A stretch of DNA of 64,000 bases from Cubamyces lactineus (GCA_022376465.1 JACDTU010000016.1:372001-436000); one strand, 5' to 3'. Counted from the first letter of the stretch, positions 46,404-57,711 are shown. Numbers and translations: made by a program. Notes: generated by a model not told the origin, from the letters alone.

Positions 46404-48562
46404 ATGGAGGCATTTGAAGACGAGAATCCTTTCGAGAGCGAGCCCGAACGTCTGCAGTCGGACACCTCCTCATCTAGGGCCAACATCTCAGGCCTATCGT
46501 CCCCGGTCCCTCAACAGGCCCGTGTTGTATCCCCACCGACGTCGCCAGGAAGGCGTAACACGTTCCCTTCTCCAGGATCACATAGACAGCCTCAGACGTT
46601 CAAGAACGATTTCTGCTGCGTACGGGATCGGTGGTTGCATTCCGGCGAGGATGTCGAGATTCTGGTGCGTGCAAAGTATTCTGGGGATCCTCGGTATCTG
46701 TGCTAACATTTGTTTGGTTGGCTTGCATGGGTAGATCACGGACGCGCTGAAGACGTCCGTCAACTCGACCTCGCCTTATATCACCTACGTCATTCGGGCA
46801 GGGGTGAGTTTGAGCTACGTCGTCTCGCTTTGTGTTGTGCGAGGTGCTCATGAGGCTGTAGACCGCGGAAGCGCATCACCGCTATTCTGAATTCGAGTCG
46901 CTGAGGTCTAACCTGGTCAAGCTCTACCCCACGCTCATCATACCCCCGATACCCTCTAAGCAGACGATAGGCGATTATGCTATCAAGCAGGCGAAGGCGA
47001 AGGAAGACGCTGCCATGATCGCACGGAGGAAGCGCATGCTGCAGACATTCTTGAACCGCATCGCTCGCCACCCTATCCTGTCCAACGAACATGTCTTTCA
47101 CCGTTTCTTGGACGGCGAGGTGTCGTGGGTAAGCGACGATCCCGCGTTGATTCGTGAGGTTGGCTGACTTGTTGTCTGCTTGATAGGCCGAAGTTCTACA
47201 TTCGCCGCCGATATCTCTCCTGCCCAAGAACATATTGAAGGCGCCGTCACATAATCCTACGGACCAGTCTGTCATTTTAGCGTATGCCGCTCTCCCCAAT
47301 CCTTCTGCGGCGCACCCGCTCCGCAGACCAGACCAGCGCTTCTTGGACTCGGAGGTGTTCACGAACAAGTTCGCAGCGCATCTCAGCGGCCCGATGGAGA
47401 AGGTAACAAGGCGGACGATGAAGCGGTGGTCTGGTGAGTTGCATGTGCATTGCTTCATGCAGGCCCAACTGACAGGTTGTAGACCTGGCACAGGACCATG
47501 CAGAGTTGGGCGCGACGATGAACGGCTTCAGTCTCAACGAAACGGGCCAGCTTTCTACTGCTGTAGAGAAGACTGGCCAGGCGATTGATGCGACATACAT
47601 GTCTACCACGAAGCTGGTATGTACATCTTCCAGTGGTCACGATAACAACATACTAAATGCGTCACCACAGCTACAGGAGTTTGAGCAGAATTGGGCGGAG
47701 CCCCTACACGAGTATACCCAGTTCGCGTCCATCATCAAGAAGCTCCTCCAATACCGGCACCAGAAACATGTTCAGTACGAGATGACCCAGGAAGCCCTCG
47801 AAGCCAAGCGAGAGCAGCTTGAAGAACTGGAGAAGAGCGAGCGAGAAGCGCGGAGGCTGGAGGAGGCCCTGAACCAAGGCCGACCAAGGACTCTACGCAC
47901 TTCGTCCAGCCTGGGCGGCGAAGGAGTAGAAGGAGAACAGCAACCAGAGGGCGAGGAAGGACCCAGCCGCCGGCAGGAGGAGTCGGTGTATCTGCCTCCT
48001 CACCCTGGACCTAATCCTGTGAAGCGACGAGCACCAGGGATGGGCTTTCTGAATGCCTTGAGCTACACCTTGCATGGGATGATGGACGTGGACCCGGAGA
48101 CTGCGCGTCGGAACTCGATCACCAAGACGAAGGAGACCATCTCTCAGGTACGCGAAGGAGAACGTGATTGGCAGGCGAAATTGACACTGACGCCGCGGGA
48201 TAGCTGGAGGACGCGCTCCACCTGGCCGCACAGGACCTCAAGTATTCGAGCTCGACGATACAGGCCGACTTGGACCGGTTCCAGCGACAAAAGGTGGCCG
48301 ACCTGCGCGAGATGGCGATCAGCATGGCAAGGAGCCATCGGGACTGGTGCAAGAAGGTACGGAGCAGAGATCTGATCGGAGCTTGTGGGGGAGCGGTTGC
48401 TGACAAGCGGATGGGTAGAATCTGGAGGCCTGGGAAGAGGCGAAGGCGGAAATCGCGAAGATTCCTGACCACCCGAACCGGCTCCCTGACGACGGGGCGA
48501 ACGGGGCGGCAGGGGCGCATGGGAGGCGGGACTCGATGGCTACGGTCGAAGGGCAGCCCTGA
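46404..48562 (+). CDS. SNX41: Sorting nexin, SNX41/ATG20 type (PX-BAR)
   Basis: Eight exons (46404-46664, 46735-46803, 46862-47128, 47187-47433, 47483-47616, 47671-48147, 48204-48356, 48419-48562) give 583 residues. The N-terminus MEAFEDENPFES is followed by a Ser/Pro-rich region. The PX domain (about residues 80-200) has YITYVIRAG, AHHRYSEFESLRSNLVKLYP, IIPPIPSKQTIGDYA and RKRMLQTFLNRIARHP, so the basic phosphoinositide-binding RYSEF arginine is present. The C-terminal half is a long coiled region of BAR type, interrupted by a Gly/Glu-rich insert. SNX41/ATG20 nexins bind PI3P, partner with SNX4/ATG24, and act in endosome-to-Golgi recycling and selective autophagy. Assignment to SNX41/ATG20 rather than SNX4 rests on RRPDQRFLDSEVFTNKF. 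Confidence 0.88.
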
Positions 48563-48943
48563 TGTGGCATCTGGTGGTGGGCATGGGATTTGGCGGAGGA
48601 CACATGTCGGAGATACGGTAATACCTCTCTATGCTTGCGTAGGATTTGTGAGTTGTGAATGGACAGATAGGATTTTAGCTTTGGAATGTGTGAAATGACT
48701 GTGAGACGAGGATTGTGTTATGATGGAAATTGGGAGCATGGCCAGCGCGCGTGGGCGCCTCGCGTTTAAGAGCGCGCGGGGTTCTGGTTCTCACTCTCAT
48801 TCACTTTGCCAGTCTCTCCCTCTCCTCCTCTTTCCCCTCCTTCTCATACCCCGTCGCTCGTCGACGTCGGGATGCTCGTCGCCCTCTCGCGACTACTCTT
48901 CGCCCTTCCGTTCGACAAACCTCCCTCTTCCACGTTCTAGGCC
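48563..48943. other. Intergenic: sorting nexin 3' end and CUE-Smr promoter
   Basis: 381 bases, with CTCTCCCTCTCCTCCTCTTTCC-type pyrimidine runs before the next start. No gene seen. Confidence 0.55.
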
Positions 48944-51880
48944 ATGGCTGCCACACTACCAGCTCCTGCCATCTCCCTTCTCCGCCCGACCTCGTCCCTC
49001 AGCTCGATCTCAGACTCGGGCTCTGTTCACAACGAGCACGAGCAGTCCGGTGCCCCCAGGTTCCCACACACGCGTGCTCAGCTCGCTGCCATCGCCCGCA
49101 CCTACAAGCCAGATGCGTACGGCGATGCAGAGAACGACGTGTCTGGGATTAGCTCGTCTTTCGTCACCCGCGTCGTCGGCCTCTTAGATAGCGAGCGCGA
49201 GGATGAACTCAAGTCTCTTCTCAAACAGACCTTCGGCCCCAACATCTCTGAGGAAGAGGTACGTACCTGTCCTGCCTATGCCTAGCCAGATGGCCTGACT
49301 AATGTTGCTTTGGGAACATACAGCTCGAACAACATGTGCTGGATCTCATGCACAAGCACAGAGATGACATAGACAACGTCCCCTTTCTCTTCCTGACTCC
49401 TACGCGTCGTCCTATTTCTCGCCCTTCTTCTCGTGCTTCCACCCATTCCGCTCGTCTCATTCCTAACCGCCCGGACACTCCCAACTCTGCCCCCAGCTCC
49501 CCACTTGCCATGATCTTCCGCAGGCCCCATACCCCGCTTACTTCCCCCTTGGGTACCCAGGCTCAGCCAGCTTCCTATATATCCGCCCGAAGTGACTCTC
49601 CGGGCGCGTCTCCTATCATTACACATGCTCAGTTCGCTGTTAGTCTCCCGTCCTCTCCCATGTCCTCCCCCCGGCTGCTCAACGCCAAAGCTTCAGAGTT
49701 TAGACCTATTCCCCGCCCCCTTTCTGCTGCTTCGTCTAACCCAGGCTCACTCGCTGCTCTGCGTGCCGATACACCTTCGCCGGATCTATGGGCTCCTCCC
49801 TCACGTCCTACTTCCAAGCTCGCTATCGCCGCCCCCTTGACTCCGGACAGCTCGCTGTTACCCCGAGCGATCACTCCGAACTCTTCACTCCGATCGTCCA
49901 TGCGTCCGGACGAACATGATGATGATGACGACCCCTTCGACCCCTTCGCGGCTCGGACCATCCCTCGCTCCTTCCACTCGTCTACCTCGGATGAATTGCT
50001 GTGGGGGAACTCGCCCATCTCTAGCTCTTCTCTCTCAGCGGAGGACTCGCCGTTCGCCCACATGTATGGAAACAATGGAGACCACAACGGTCACTCTTAC
50101 GAGGGGCAGCAAGCGCAGAAGCAGGACGACGAGATGGACCCAGAGGTCGCCGCGATGCTGACCGACGGAATGACGCCTTTCGACGTGCTCAGCTCCGTAT
50201 TCGGCGCGACCCTTGCGCCCTCTGAGCTGGAGGAGGCGCTGGCCGCCAATGGCTATGACTTTGAACGTGCGATGACCTGGTTGGTTGACCGCTCTTTGCC
50301 GAGCCACCCGACGCCGTCACAGCCCAGAGTACAGTCGGTCGGTAACAGGGTAATGCTTGTCCAACGGGACGGTCACGGTGGGATCGTACGTGGCGGCAGA
50401 GCGGCGTTCCACGGCCCGCAAGGCCGCAATGGCGGTCGCTTCGTGAATGGTCGTGCTGCTCCTGGTGGGAACCGCGTTTGCAGGTACTTCCTCGCTGGAG
50501 AATGCCTTCGAGCAGATTGTCGCTTCAGGTCAGTGAGGGATGAGCTGAGTGTCGTGTCAGTTACTGACATGCGTCCATTATCAGCCATGATCTAGAGCGT
50601 GCCTTGTGTCGCTTCTGGCTCAGAGGCACATGTGCCAAGGGCGAAACTTGCGAGTTCCTGCATCACCTTCCTCAGGACATCGATGTGTCGGGCCTGACCA
50701 ATGCTATGTCTCGCATGGACGTTCACAACGGTCAGCAGGATCACAAGCAAGGAGGCGCTCTGGATGAGTTCCCTACGTTAAACCATGCGGTTGGCAGAGA
50801 GAACGGAACTCGCCGAGGTGGCTTTGGGTACGGACGTGGTGACGGCTCATACGACCCTAGCCGTACTCGTTTCGCTGCTGCAGTCAAGAAGCCTGCTCCC
50901 AATCCTCAGGCTCAGCTGCCGAAAGATCCAGCCACGTTGGCGGCTCGTAGGGAGGCAATGGGACCGTCTGCAGAACCATTGAACCCGAACACAGCTATAG
51001 TTGCACCGAAGCCGTCGCCTAGGATCAAGTTGAGGTCTCCAACGTTGCTTCCCACACTCCCGACGGGCGAGGCAGTCAACAAGCTATACATGGCTTACCG
51101 TCAAAGGTGATTATCACTCGTTTCGAACGAGCTGGATATGATTCTCACTGTCATATAGGGCTCTTCGACTTGGCGCCGCGCGCAACGCATGTCTGTCTCG
51201 CGCTGCTGACGCATGGCGCCGCGGGGATGGAGCAGCTGCAAAGCGCTTCAGCCGCGAGGGACATGACCTGAACGCGAAGATGGCTGCTGAGATGGCCGAA
51301 GCTGCGGGCAAGCTCGTTCGGGAGCGTGCACACGTCGCTGAGCAGGCTGCTCGCGCACGTGATGTGAGCTGGTCAGACGACCCCGGTGATAGGTCTGTGC
51401 GTGGTCGTATCTGCGGAGCCGGACTGGGAGTCCTGCTTGGGATCGCAAGTCAAAATGTCAGCGGGGACACAAAGTTGACGCCGGAAGAGCGAACGGAGGC
51501 CATGCTGGACTTGCACGGCCTTCATGCTGCAGAGGCGACTGAGGTTCTGGAAGAGTTCTTGCTTGCTGTAAGTCCACGGAAACGTTTTGGAATGTGAGGC
51601 CTAGCTTGCTGACTGGCGTGCTTTACCAGTTGGAGCGAGAGCATTTCTATGGGCTTGGTAAGTCGTCACAGAATTAGGATCATTCGTTCATCGTTGCTCA
51701 CTATGCCTCTAAGCTTTCATCGTTGTCGGAGAGGAGAAACATACCGGCACCCAGGATCCCGCTCGTGGCGCGTCGAAGACTCGCCTTGCGACTGGCGTGC
51801 GGGAGTGGCTCCATATGTGGGGCTATCCTTGGAGCGAGCGCGACGGCGTGATCTGTGTCGACCCGCTCACACACGGCTAA
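48944..51880 (+). CDS. CUE - CCCH zinc finger - DUF1771 - Smr domain protein
   Basis: Six exons (48944-49258, 49324-50528, 50585-51106, 51159-51567, 51630-51657, 51714-51880) give 881 residues. A long Ser/Pro-rich region follows a short conserved N-terminal helix region. A CUE-like segment (FDVLSSVFGATLAPSELEEA, then NGYDFERAMTWLVDR) lies near residues 405-450 and should bind ubiquitin. Two CCCH fingers follow, CRYFLAGECLRADCRF split by an intron and CRFWLRGTCAKGETCEFLHH. A DUF1771 helix (ARNACLSRAADAWRRGDGAA) leads into the Smr domain: LDLHGLHAAEATEVLEEFL, FIVVGEEKHTG and WLHMWGYPW. Smr domains can be endoribonucleases; the CUE plus Smr pairing recalls yeast Cue2, which cuts mRNA at stalled ribosomes. 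The added CCCH fingers suggest RNA binding. Role in ribosome quality control is an inference. Confidence 0.88.
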
Positions 51881-52453
51881 CGCGAGGGAAGCGTGCTCGG
51901 AGGTTTAGAGAGAGATGTGGTGAAAGGAAAGAAGGACATGTATGCTACGCAAAGGTGTATGTGGATTGAGGATCGGTCACGTACTGGATTGTACCTGCTA
52001 GAGTATATCGCTGTTTACTTGGATTCATTGTACATTTATGTTCATAACCCACTCACGAAATCAAAGATTGCTTTCGCCGTCTGGTTGCCAGAGTTGATGA
52101 TGTGGATGGGCGCCGTGTGTGGTCAACTTTGACCGCTGCGCGTGGACTTCCGCCTGTTGCTTGGTGCATTACTTTGCCGCACGCAGCAGCGATCATTCTG
52201 GTCGTCGTCGGGCTACGGCAACGTTGTCGGTAGCTGGAGGCTCAGCTCGGCTTGCACTGCCGTACGTGGACTGGTGCAGGCGATCACAGCCTTTTTGGCC
52301 GGGCGGGGCGATCAGTCACCGTTCAAACGTTCAACTTTCCGACCTCCACCAGGCGTCCGCTCACACAAGGTTGCGTTTCACCCTCACTCACGACCATTCA
52401 CGACTATTGTTTCACGACCTCGCCTCCGGACCCTCTCTTCCTCCTCAACCGCC
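51881..52453. other. Intergenic: CUE-Smr 3' end and coiled-coil gene promoter
   Basis: 573 bases between two plus-strand genes. The last 150 bases are C/T-rich (CACTCACGACCATTCACGAC). No gene seen; an in-frame upstream extension of the next gene lacks family features. Confidence 0.5.
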
Positions 52454-53878
52454 ATGTCCGCCGTCCACCACGACGAGCCCCAGTTCAACATCCAGTCCGA
52501 CTCGACTCGCCCGACCTCTATAGACCTCACGCTCGAGCTTGAACGCGAGCTTGACAACGAATCGCTCCCGCCAACCTCTCCCAACCCGCCACGACCACAG
52601 TCTCTCGATACCAATGTCCTTGCATCCCTTGTTACCCAGCTTCGTCTCTCCCTCGCCGAAGTGACGAAGGATCGTGATACCCTCGCAGAACAGCTCGCAG
52701 AAGCGCGCACTCGAGAAGAGGGCTTGAAGGAGACCCTGCAGCACGTCACGGAGAAGTGTATCCGCTTTGAGACCGATCTCGAGGTGGCGGAGAACCAGCA
52801 TAAGGAGGACGAGGAGACCATCTCTATGTTGAGAACGAAGGTCGAGGAGAGCAGGTGCGCTGAGTTCTACCACCTGCCCGCTGTGCTACACTGACTTCTT
52901 GACTTCTGTTGTAGGCGTGCACTGATGCGCCTCCAGACCGAGAAGCGGATGAGCGTCGCTTCCAATCTTACCCTAGATCTCTCCAGGCCCCCGCCCGCTC
53001 ATGCCTCTCTCAGCGGTCCTCCTTCGTCTCGACGCGCCTCGTTCATACCCCTCACTGGTTCGTCCGCCGCACGCATGGGCCACCGCAGAATATCCTCTGT
53101 GTCCGACTCTGGCGTTCTCGCCAACGCGCATGGCGAGCCGGGCACTTGGCCTCCGTCCCCTAGGTCCACTCATTTCCCCGACCCTTCAGACATAACACCT
53201 ACCGACCGTGCCCCCACGCACAATCGCCGCGTATCTCTCCTCTTCGGGCGTGGCTCGGTTACGCAGCCTGATTCCGCCAGTGACCTCGAGATTGAGCTGC
53301 TTCGGAAGCAGTTGCAGGTCTTGCAGCGACAGCTAGAGGACACCAAGCGCGATCTCGTCGAAGTCCAGGAAGCTCACGAGGCGTCCGAGCTCTGCGTCCG
53401 AGCGTTGCGTACCTTCATCGCGGATAACAACGTTGGGGTCCCTGTACCGGGGAAGCCGACCCCTCCGCCCACACACTCCAAACAGGGAAGCACCGCATCT
53501 CGTTGGGGCTTCAAGCTATGGACTACGGCGGAGCCGGAGACTGCGAAGCCCGCTCCTGCGCAATCCAACAGCTCATCCGCTGCTTCTACCCCTGTTCAGA
53601 CTGCACCCAGCAAGTTCGGTGGTCTGTTCACGGGCCGAAAGAGCACGTCATCAAACGCGCCGTCACGACCTTCATACGACACTCCCGTTCACCAGGAACC
53701 CATGTTCAATGGATCGGATACCTCTTCGTTACCGGATTCGTCAGGCCCTATCAGTCCAGCGTCCGAGTTGCCTCAATCGACCATATCTGAGTTGGAGGGT
53801 AAGGTGTTGGACATTGGGCAGGAAGGGACGATTGTGCTCCCGACTTTGGGACATTCTCAGGATATCTCAGTTGTGTAG
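52454..53878 (+). CDS. Coiled-coil protein of unknown function
   Basis: Two exons (52454-52854, 52915-53878) give 454 residues. Residues about 55-140 form a coiled coil (QLRLSLAEVTKDRDTLAEQL and continuing), a second coil covers about 255-300 (EIELLRKQLQVLQRQLEDTK), and a disordered Ser/Pro/Thr-rich tail follows, with short aromatic pieces (RWGFKLW, KFGGLFTGR) that look like binding motifs. No catalytic domain or membrane segment. I do not recognise the family; a scaffold or trafficking adaptor is possible. I chose the ATG at 52454 (context GCCATGTCC) because the frame upstream is not conserved-looking. It is the last gene before the repeat-rich DNA. Confidence 0.78.
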
Positions 53879-55312
53879 TCCAAGTTTCTCGGTTTTTTGT
53901 ATAGTATCAGCTGGATGGATGTGATGATTTTCAGCAGAAGGGTACTGCACTCCGGCAGATGGAATCACGGGGAGGGCATGGCATATCTACACACCAAGAG
54001 GACTCAACCAGAGGACCCAATCATTGGACTTTTCTCCATAGGACCTCAAGGTGTCTAAGGGCGTGTCCAGCTGCACGCCGATCGACGAAACGCTCCGCTC
54101 CGATACGACCGATTACTATGACAGGCAGTTTAAATGCCCAGGTCTTATGGCCCGCTTAGAATATACAGTGACGGCTATAATTATCCTGCCACCTCCCTTC
54201 GGGCGCTTATATATTTACATTGTGCAAAATGTCCGAAACCTATGGGACATATCTGTGCCTGTGTTGAAAGCCTACTGTCTATAGTATATAGTGCATAAAG
54301 CCATATCTTGAAACTCTGGATTGTTTGTGAGATCTTTTAAGAATTTCTGAAGATGTGTCTGACTGAGGTCCCTAAAAGTGGGTCCTGTTCAAGCATTCTC
54401 AAGCCATATCTCCTAATCAATGGCATGGTGGGGCTTGGGGTATAGGCAGATATATAACACACTGTTGCTGCAATTATGTACAGGAACACATTGTATATGG
54501 ACTGAAGTTTACTGTTATGCTCCGTGCTGCAACCCCCAAGTCCGAGCCCCGAACCCCCGTACTCCATCACTACTCTGCATTACGTACTCCGTTCCCCGTA
54601 CTCCGCTCTTCTGTACCCTGTACCCCTGACTCCGTTCTCCGTACTCCGCACTTCGTACCCCGTACCTCGGACTTGCCCCGACCCCATGACTTACATGTCT
54701 CAGATAACCCCTCATGGCGCTACCTACATGAGGCCTTGCTTACTGAGCTATCTGCGATATCTTACCTCTTGGCAAGTTACTTCGTACATTTGTTCTACTC
54801 CTTCCTATCCTGTACATCTCTTATTGTTTCTATTGGGTTTCTGACTTAGTATAAATACTGCCCCGGAATGTAGTAGCTACTCATTTCAGAAATCTCGTTA
54901 AGCTTGTAATCTCGTCTTACCGGACTTCTAGTCCGTAGTCCAACACTCAACCCCGACCCCCCCAGTCCGACCAACCTTCGTTCCCTTCCTACCTTCCCCT
55001 CTGACCTTACCCCGTTCTCGAGTCTGACCTCTGACCCATCAAGTTCGTACTCCGTAGTCCGCAAGTAGAGGACACTGAGTTAGAACCCGTGCGTTACTAA
55101 TAGTTTCGCAAAAGTCCTCACACAGTGCTAGTCCGACCTCCGGTCGTACTCCGACCCCAAACTCCGTCCAAGTCCCAACCACCAGAGTTGTACCCCCGGA
55201 TGGCACGGTCCTAACATTTACAGGGAGAAATCAGGCACTGTTATTATGAACACAAAAGTTGAGTTGCTCCATCTTTTGATGTAGGCAGCCAAAACCATTT
55301 GTATATGATCTA
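53879..55312. other. Transition zone: gene-poor, AT-richer DNA with transposon-like ends and short repeats
   Basis: No gene seen. After about 53.9 kb the sequence becomes AT-richer. At 54164 a TA followed by CAGTGACGGCTATAATTATC resembles a Tc1-like terminus, and 54300-54440 (GATCTTTTAAGAATTTCTGA, CATATCTCCTAATCAATGGC) has the look of transposon flank. Degenerate CCGTACTCCG units fill 54530-54680 and parts of 54900-55200. Confidence 0.5.
54530..54680. repeat. Degenerate short tandem repeat, core near CCGTACTCCG
   Basis: Units such as CCCCGTACTCC, TACGTACTCCGTTCC, CCGTACTCCGC, GTACCCTGTACCCCTGACTCC and TTCTCCGTACTCCGC recur every 10-15 bases with changes. Related units (CGTACTCCGTAGTCCGC, CGTACTCCGACC) recur near 55040-55160. 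It is a decayed minisatellite-like array; I cannot give an exact unit length. Confidence 0.65.
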
Positions 55313-55619
55313 CAGTGACTTACAAAACTATTGCCACATTTCGCACTTTTTGAATGGAAAGGCTATATCTCCACCATCTCTGACTCAATCACCATAATTC
55401 AACTACCAATAGAAAGGTGTGGATCCTGGCTTTCCCACAGCATGTTAATCACATGATTTGGAGCTCTGGAAGCGGAGATATTCCCTACTCTTTGGAGCAA
55501 GTGCATGGCAATAGTTTTGTTGCTGGCCCTGCTTCAGCAACAAATGTCCCCTTAGAGTGGCCATTATCACATGACTGATAGAGGAGTATCATGTGGCATC
55601 ATCCTAGTTGATCTCCCCT
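55313..55619 (+). repeat. Left terminal inverted repeat of the Tc1/mariner element
   Basis: About 307 bases matching the reverse complement of 56937-57250 with scattered differences, mostly transitions plus small indels. Begins CAGTGACTTACAAAACTATT and ends near GATCTCCC. Confidence 0.88.
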
Positions 55620-55686
55620 CAAAATCTGCCAGCTTATCACTTGAACCTCTACCACCACCACTATGTGACCTCTTCCTCAGCAAACT

Positions 55687-56115
55687 GTGAATAATATTCT
55701 CTCTCTGCTTGACCAAGGCCTTTCCTTGAGTCAAATCCCTACCCAAACTGGTGTCCACACCTCTACAATCAGCAAGATTCGTTCTAAACTCTGTTTCTAC
55801 CTTCCAAAGTTCAAGGGAGGCCATCCATCCAAGCTTTCTTCCACCACCATCAACTATGCGCAGTGCCTTATCTGCTCTGGAGAAGCTGATACAGCTGTGG
55901 ATTTCCACAAGCAGTTGAAGGATGTCTTCTCCACTCAAATGGTGTGTCACCATCTCAAGAAGCATGGAATGAAGGCTGTTATGAAGCGTAAACACCTGCT
56001 TCTTCTGAAGTGTCACATCCATGCCTGGCTGGAGTTTGCTTTGGCCCACCAGGACTGGACTCTAGAGGACTGGGAGAGGGTTATCTGGTCAGATGAGACC
56101 AAGATCAACCGTTGA
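55687..56115 (+). pseudogene. Tc1-family transposase, N-terminal fragment
   Basis: An open stretch of 142 codons lacking an ATG start. It contains a helix-turn-helix (QGLSLSQIPTQTGVHTSTIS), the HTH_Tc3-like second domain, and ends at VIWSDETKINR, which holds the first catalytic aspartate of the DDE triad. A stop follows at once, where unrelated repeat sequence begins. Full-length relatives are about 340 residues, so the last two catalytic residues are missing. A dead copy. Confidence 0.85.
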
Positions 56116-56265
56116 AGCGTCAAACCCACCCGTAAGGGAAGGATACTACTCAGGCTGAGAGCCTTTGTAGGTCAAGGCCTGCTGGCAGGGGAGAGGGGAA
56201 AGGACGCGAAGGAGAGAGGAGGTTGGAGTCGGGTGCCCTGTGTCTGGCGCGAACCATAGCAAAGC
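56108..56265 (-). repeat. Interspersed repeat copy A (reverse orientation)
   Basis: Read on the minus strand it runs GCTTTGCTATGGTTCGCGCC ... GGGTGGGTTTGACGCTTCAA. Copy B at 57915-58075 reads GCTTCGCTACAGTTCATGCC ... GGGTGGGTTAGATGCTTCAC. Many of the differences are C/T or G/A, several at CpG. Confidence 0.8.
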
Positions 56266-56936
56266 CTAGGACCAAAGGGAGTGGGTAGAGAGGGTTGGCT
56301 GGCCTTTGCAAAGGATGCGACACTGGCGAGAGCGCAGGGAAAGGGTTCGCGGATACACTAGGAAGGAGAATGGGGAAGGAGACGAGGGGAGAGGAGCGCG
56401 GGCTATCGATTTCACAGATGTCGCGGAGTTTTGCAGATGTCGCAAAGTTTCGCAGATTTTCGCAACACGCGGTTTCGCAAACTTTTTGGAGGAAGGGAAT
56501 CTGCGTTGTCTGGCTTCGCAAAGGGTACAGAGATGGGAGAGGATGGGAGAGGATGTTGCAGGTTCGCTGGATGGAAAGGGAAGGAGGGGAGTGCTGCTAG
56601 CCTTGCAATCCACAGGCTTCGCGACTTCACAGACTTCGCAATTCCAAGCTTTGCAGGTTTGTGGTTGGCAGGTCTGCAGAAGTTGCAGAGTATATAAAGA
56701 AAAGGAGGGGAACACAGCTAGCTTTTATACAAACAACTCCCACAATCCTGCAGACGTAGCACTCGCAACTTCGCACTCTGAACCCGCAGGGGTTGCAGGT
56801 TTCGCAGGGTTTGGAGGTTCGCTGTCTTCGCAGTTCGCAGTTTGCAGTTTTGCAGAATACGCAAGATTCGCAGTCGCAGGGTTCGCAGTCACAGGCAAAA
56901 GATTTGTAAGGTGTCAAGTTGTAGATTAGCAGAGGA
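56108..56936. mobile_element. Foreign repeat insertion inside the Tc1 element, many TTCGCAG motifs
   Basis: About 830 bases replace the second half of the transposase. The left 157 bases (56108-56265) match, in reverse orientation, 57915-58075. The rest is unusual: 56410-56900 repeats short TTCGCAG / TTTCGCA / TTGCAG words at irregular spacing. GAGTATATAAAG near 56689 is TATA-box-like. No reading frame of known type. It is probably a fragment of a non-autonomous element or LTR; class undecided. Confidence 0.6.
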
Positions 56937-57250
56937 CGGGAGATCAACTAGGATAATGTCACATGATACTCCTCTATGAGTCATGTGATAATGGCCGCTC
57001 TAAGGGGACATTTGTTGCTGAAGCAGGGCCAACAACAAAACTATTGCCATGCACTTGCTCTAAAGAGTAGGGAATATCTCCGCTTCCAGAGCTTTGAATC
57101 ACGTGATTGACATGCCGTGGGAAAGCCAGAATCCACACCTTTTTATTGGTCTATTGGTAGTTGAATCATGGTCATTGAGTCAAAAATGATGGAGATATAG
57201 CCTTCTCATTCAAAAAGTGCGAAACATAGCAATAGTTTTGTAAGTTACTG
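56937..57250 (-). repeat. Right terminal inverted repeat of the Tc1/mariner element
   Basis: About 314 bases, reverse complement of 55313-55619 with scattered changes. Starts GGGAGATCAACTAGGATAAT and ends GTTTTGTAAGTTACTG next to the flanking TA. Confidence 0.88.
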
Positions 57251-57711
57251 TAAGCCCAATATCATGCGTATCCACCACAATCTGAGTGAAATATGTGATA
57301 TATGGTGAAGTCCTCCCCTATCTTGCCCAATATTGGGCCGTTTCCTCTCGCCAAGGGCTTGTTCAAAAGCCTCTTACAAGGCAGTCCTGGGTGTACAATT
57401 CATTCTATAAGGTGACACAAAACAGCCGAGATATCGGCTGGTTTCTGCCCTCTGGTGCCCAAATCTGTACTTGATGTAGAGTAATCAGTGACGTACCTCT
57501 TAGCAATCTCTTTCAATTGTCTGATAGCACCTGTAGACATGGTCAGAATGCGCCTGTTTGTGCACAGATTGGAGCAGAATTGAGCCTGGTGTGGGGGTGC
57601 CAAGTGAGCCAGTGTAGAGGGCAAACAGAGGGCGCTGCCAAATGTGATAGTGGTGGGAGGGGGAAAAGGCGCCAGGGCGCCAGTGGGCGAGGGTGGCGGG
57701 GCAGCAGGAAG

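Larger units (their letters stand above)
55313..57250. mobile_element. Tc1/mariner element with long terminal inverted repeats, disrupted
   Basis: The ends are mirror images: CAGTGACTTACAAAACTATT at 55313 and its near-exact reverse complement ending at 57250. Similarity continues inward for about 310 bases. TA dinucleotides flank both ends (55311-55312 and 57251-57252), the target duplication of Tc1/mariner elements. Inside is the N-terminal part of a transposase (55687-56115). The C-terminal half is gone; 56108-56936 holds unrelated repeat DNA instead. The element cannot code for its own movement, though its ends look fairly well kept. Confidence 0.88.

Noticed and set aside
52142..52453. 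Upstream in-frame extension of the coiled-coil gene
   Set aside because: The extra about 100 residues are not family-like and the ATG at 52454 has the better context; the extension is probably leader sequence.
53433..53924. Plus-strand frame in another phase over the coiled-coil gene
   Set aside because: Shadow of the last exon; Arg/Pro-rich with no conserved pattern.
54530..55160. Possible CRISPR array from regularly recurring short units
   Set aside because: Units are 10-15 bases, degenerate and without spacers of constant size, and the DNA is from a fungus.
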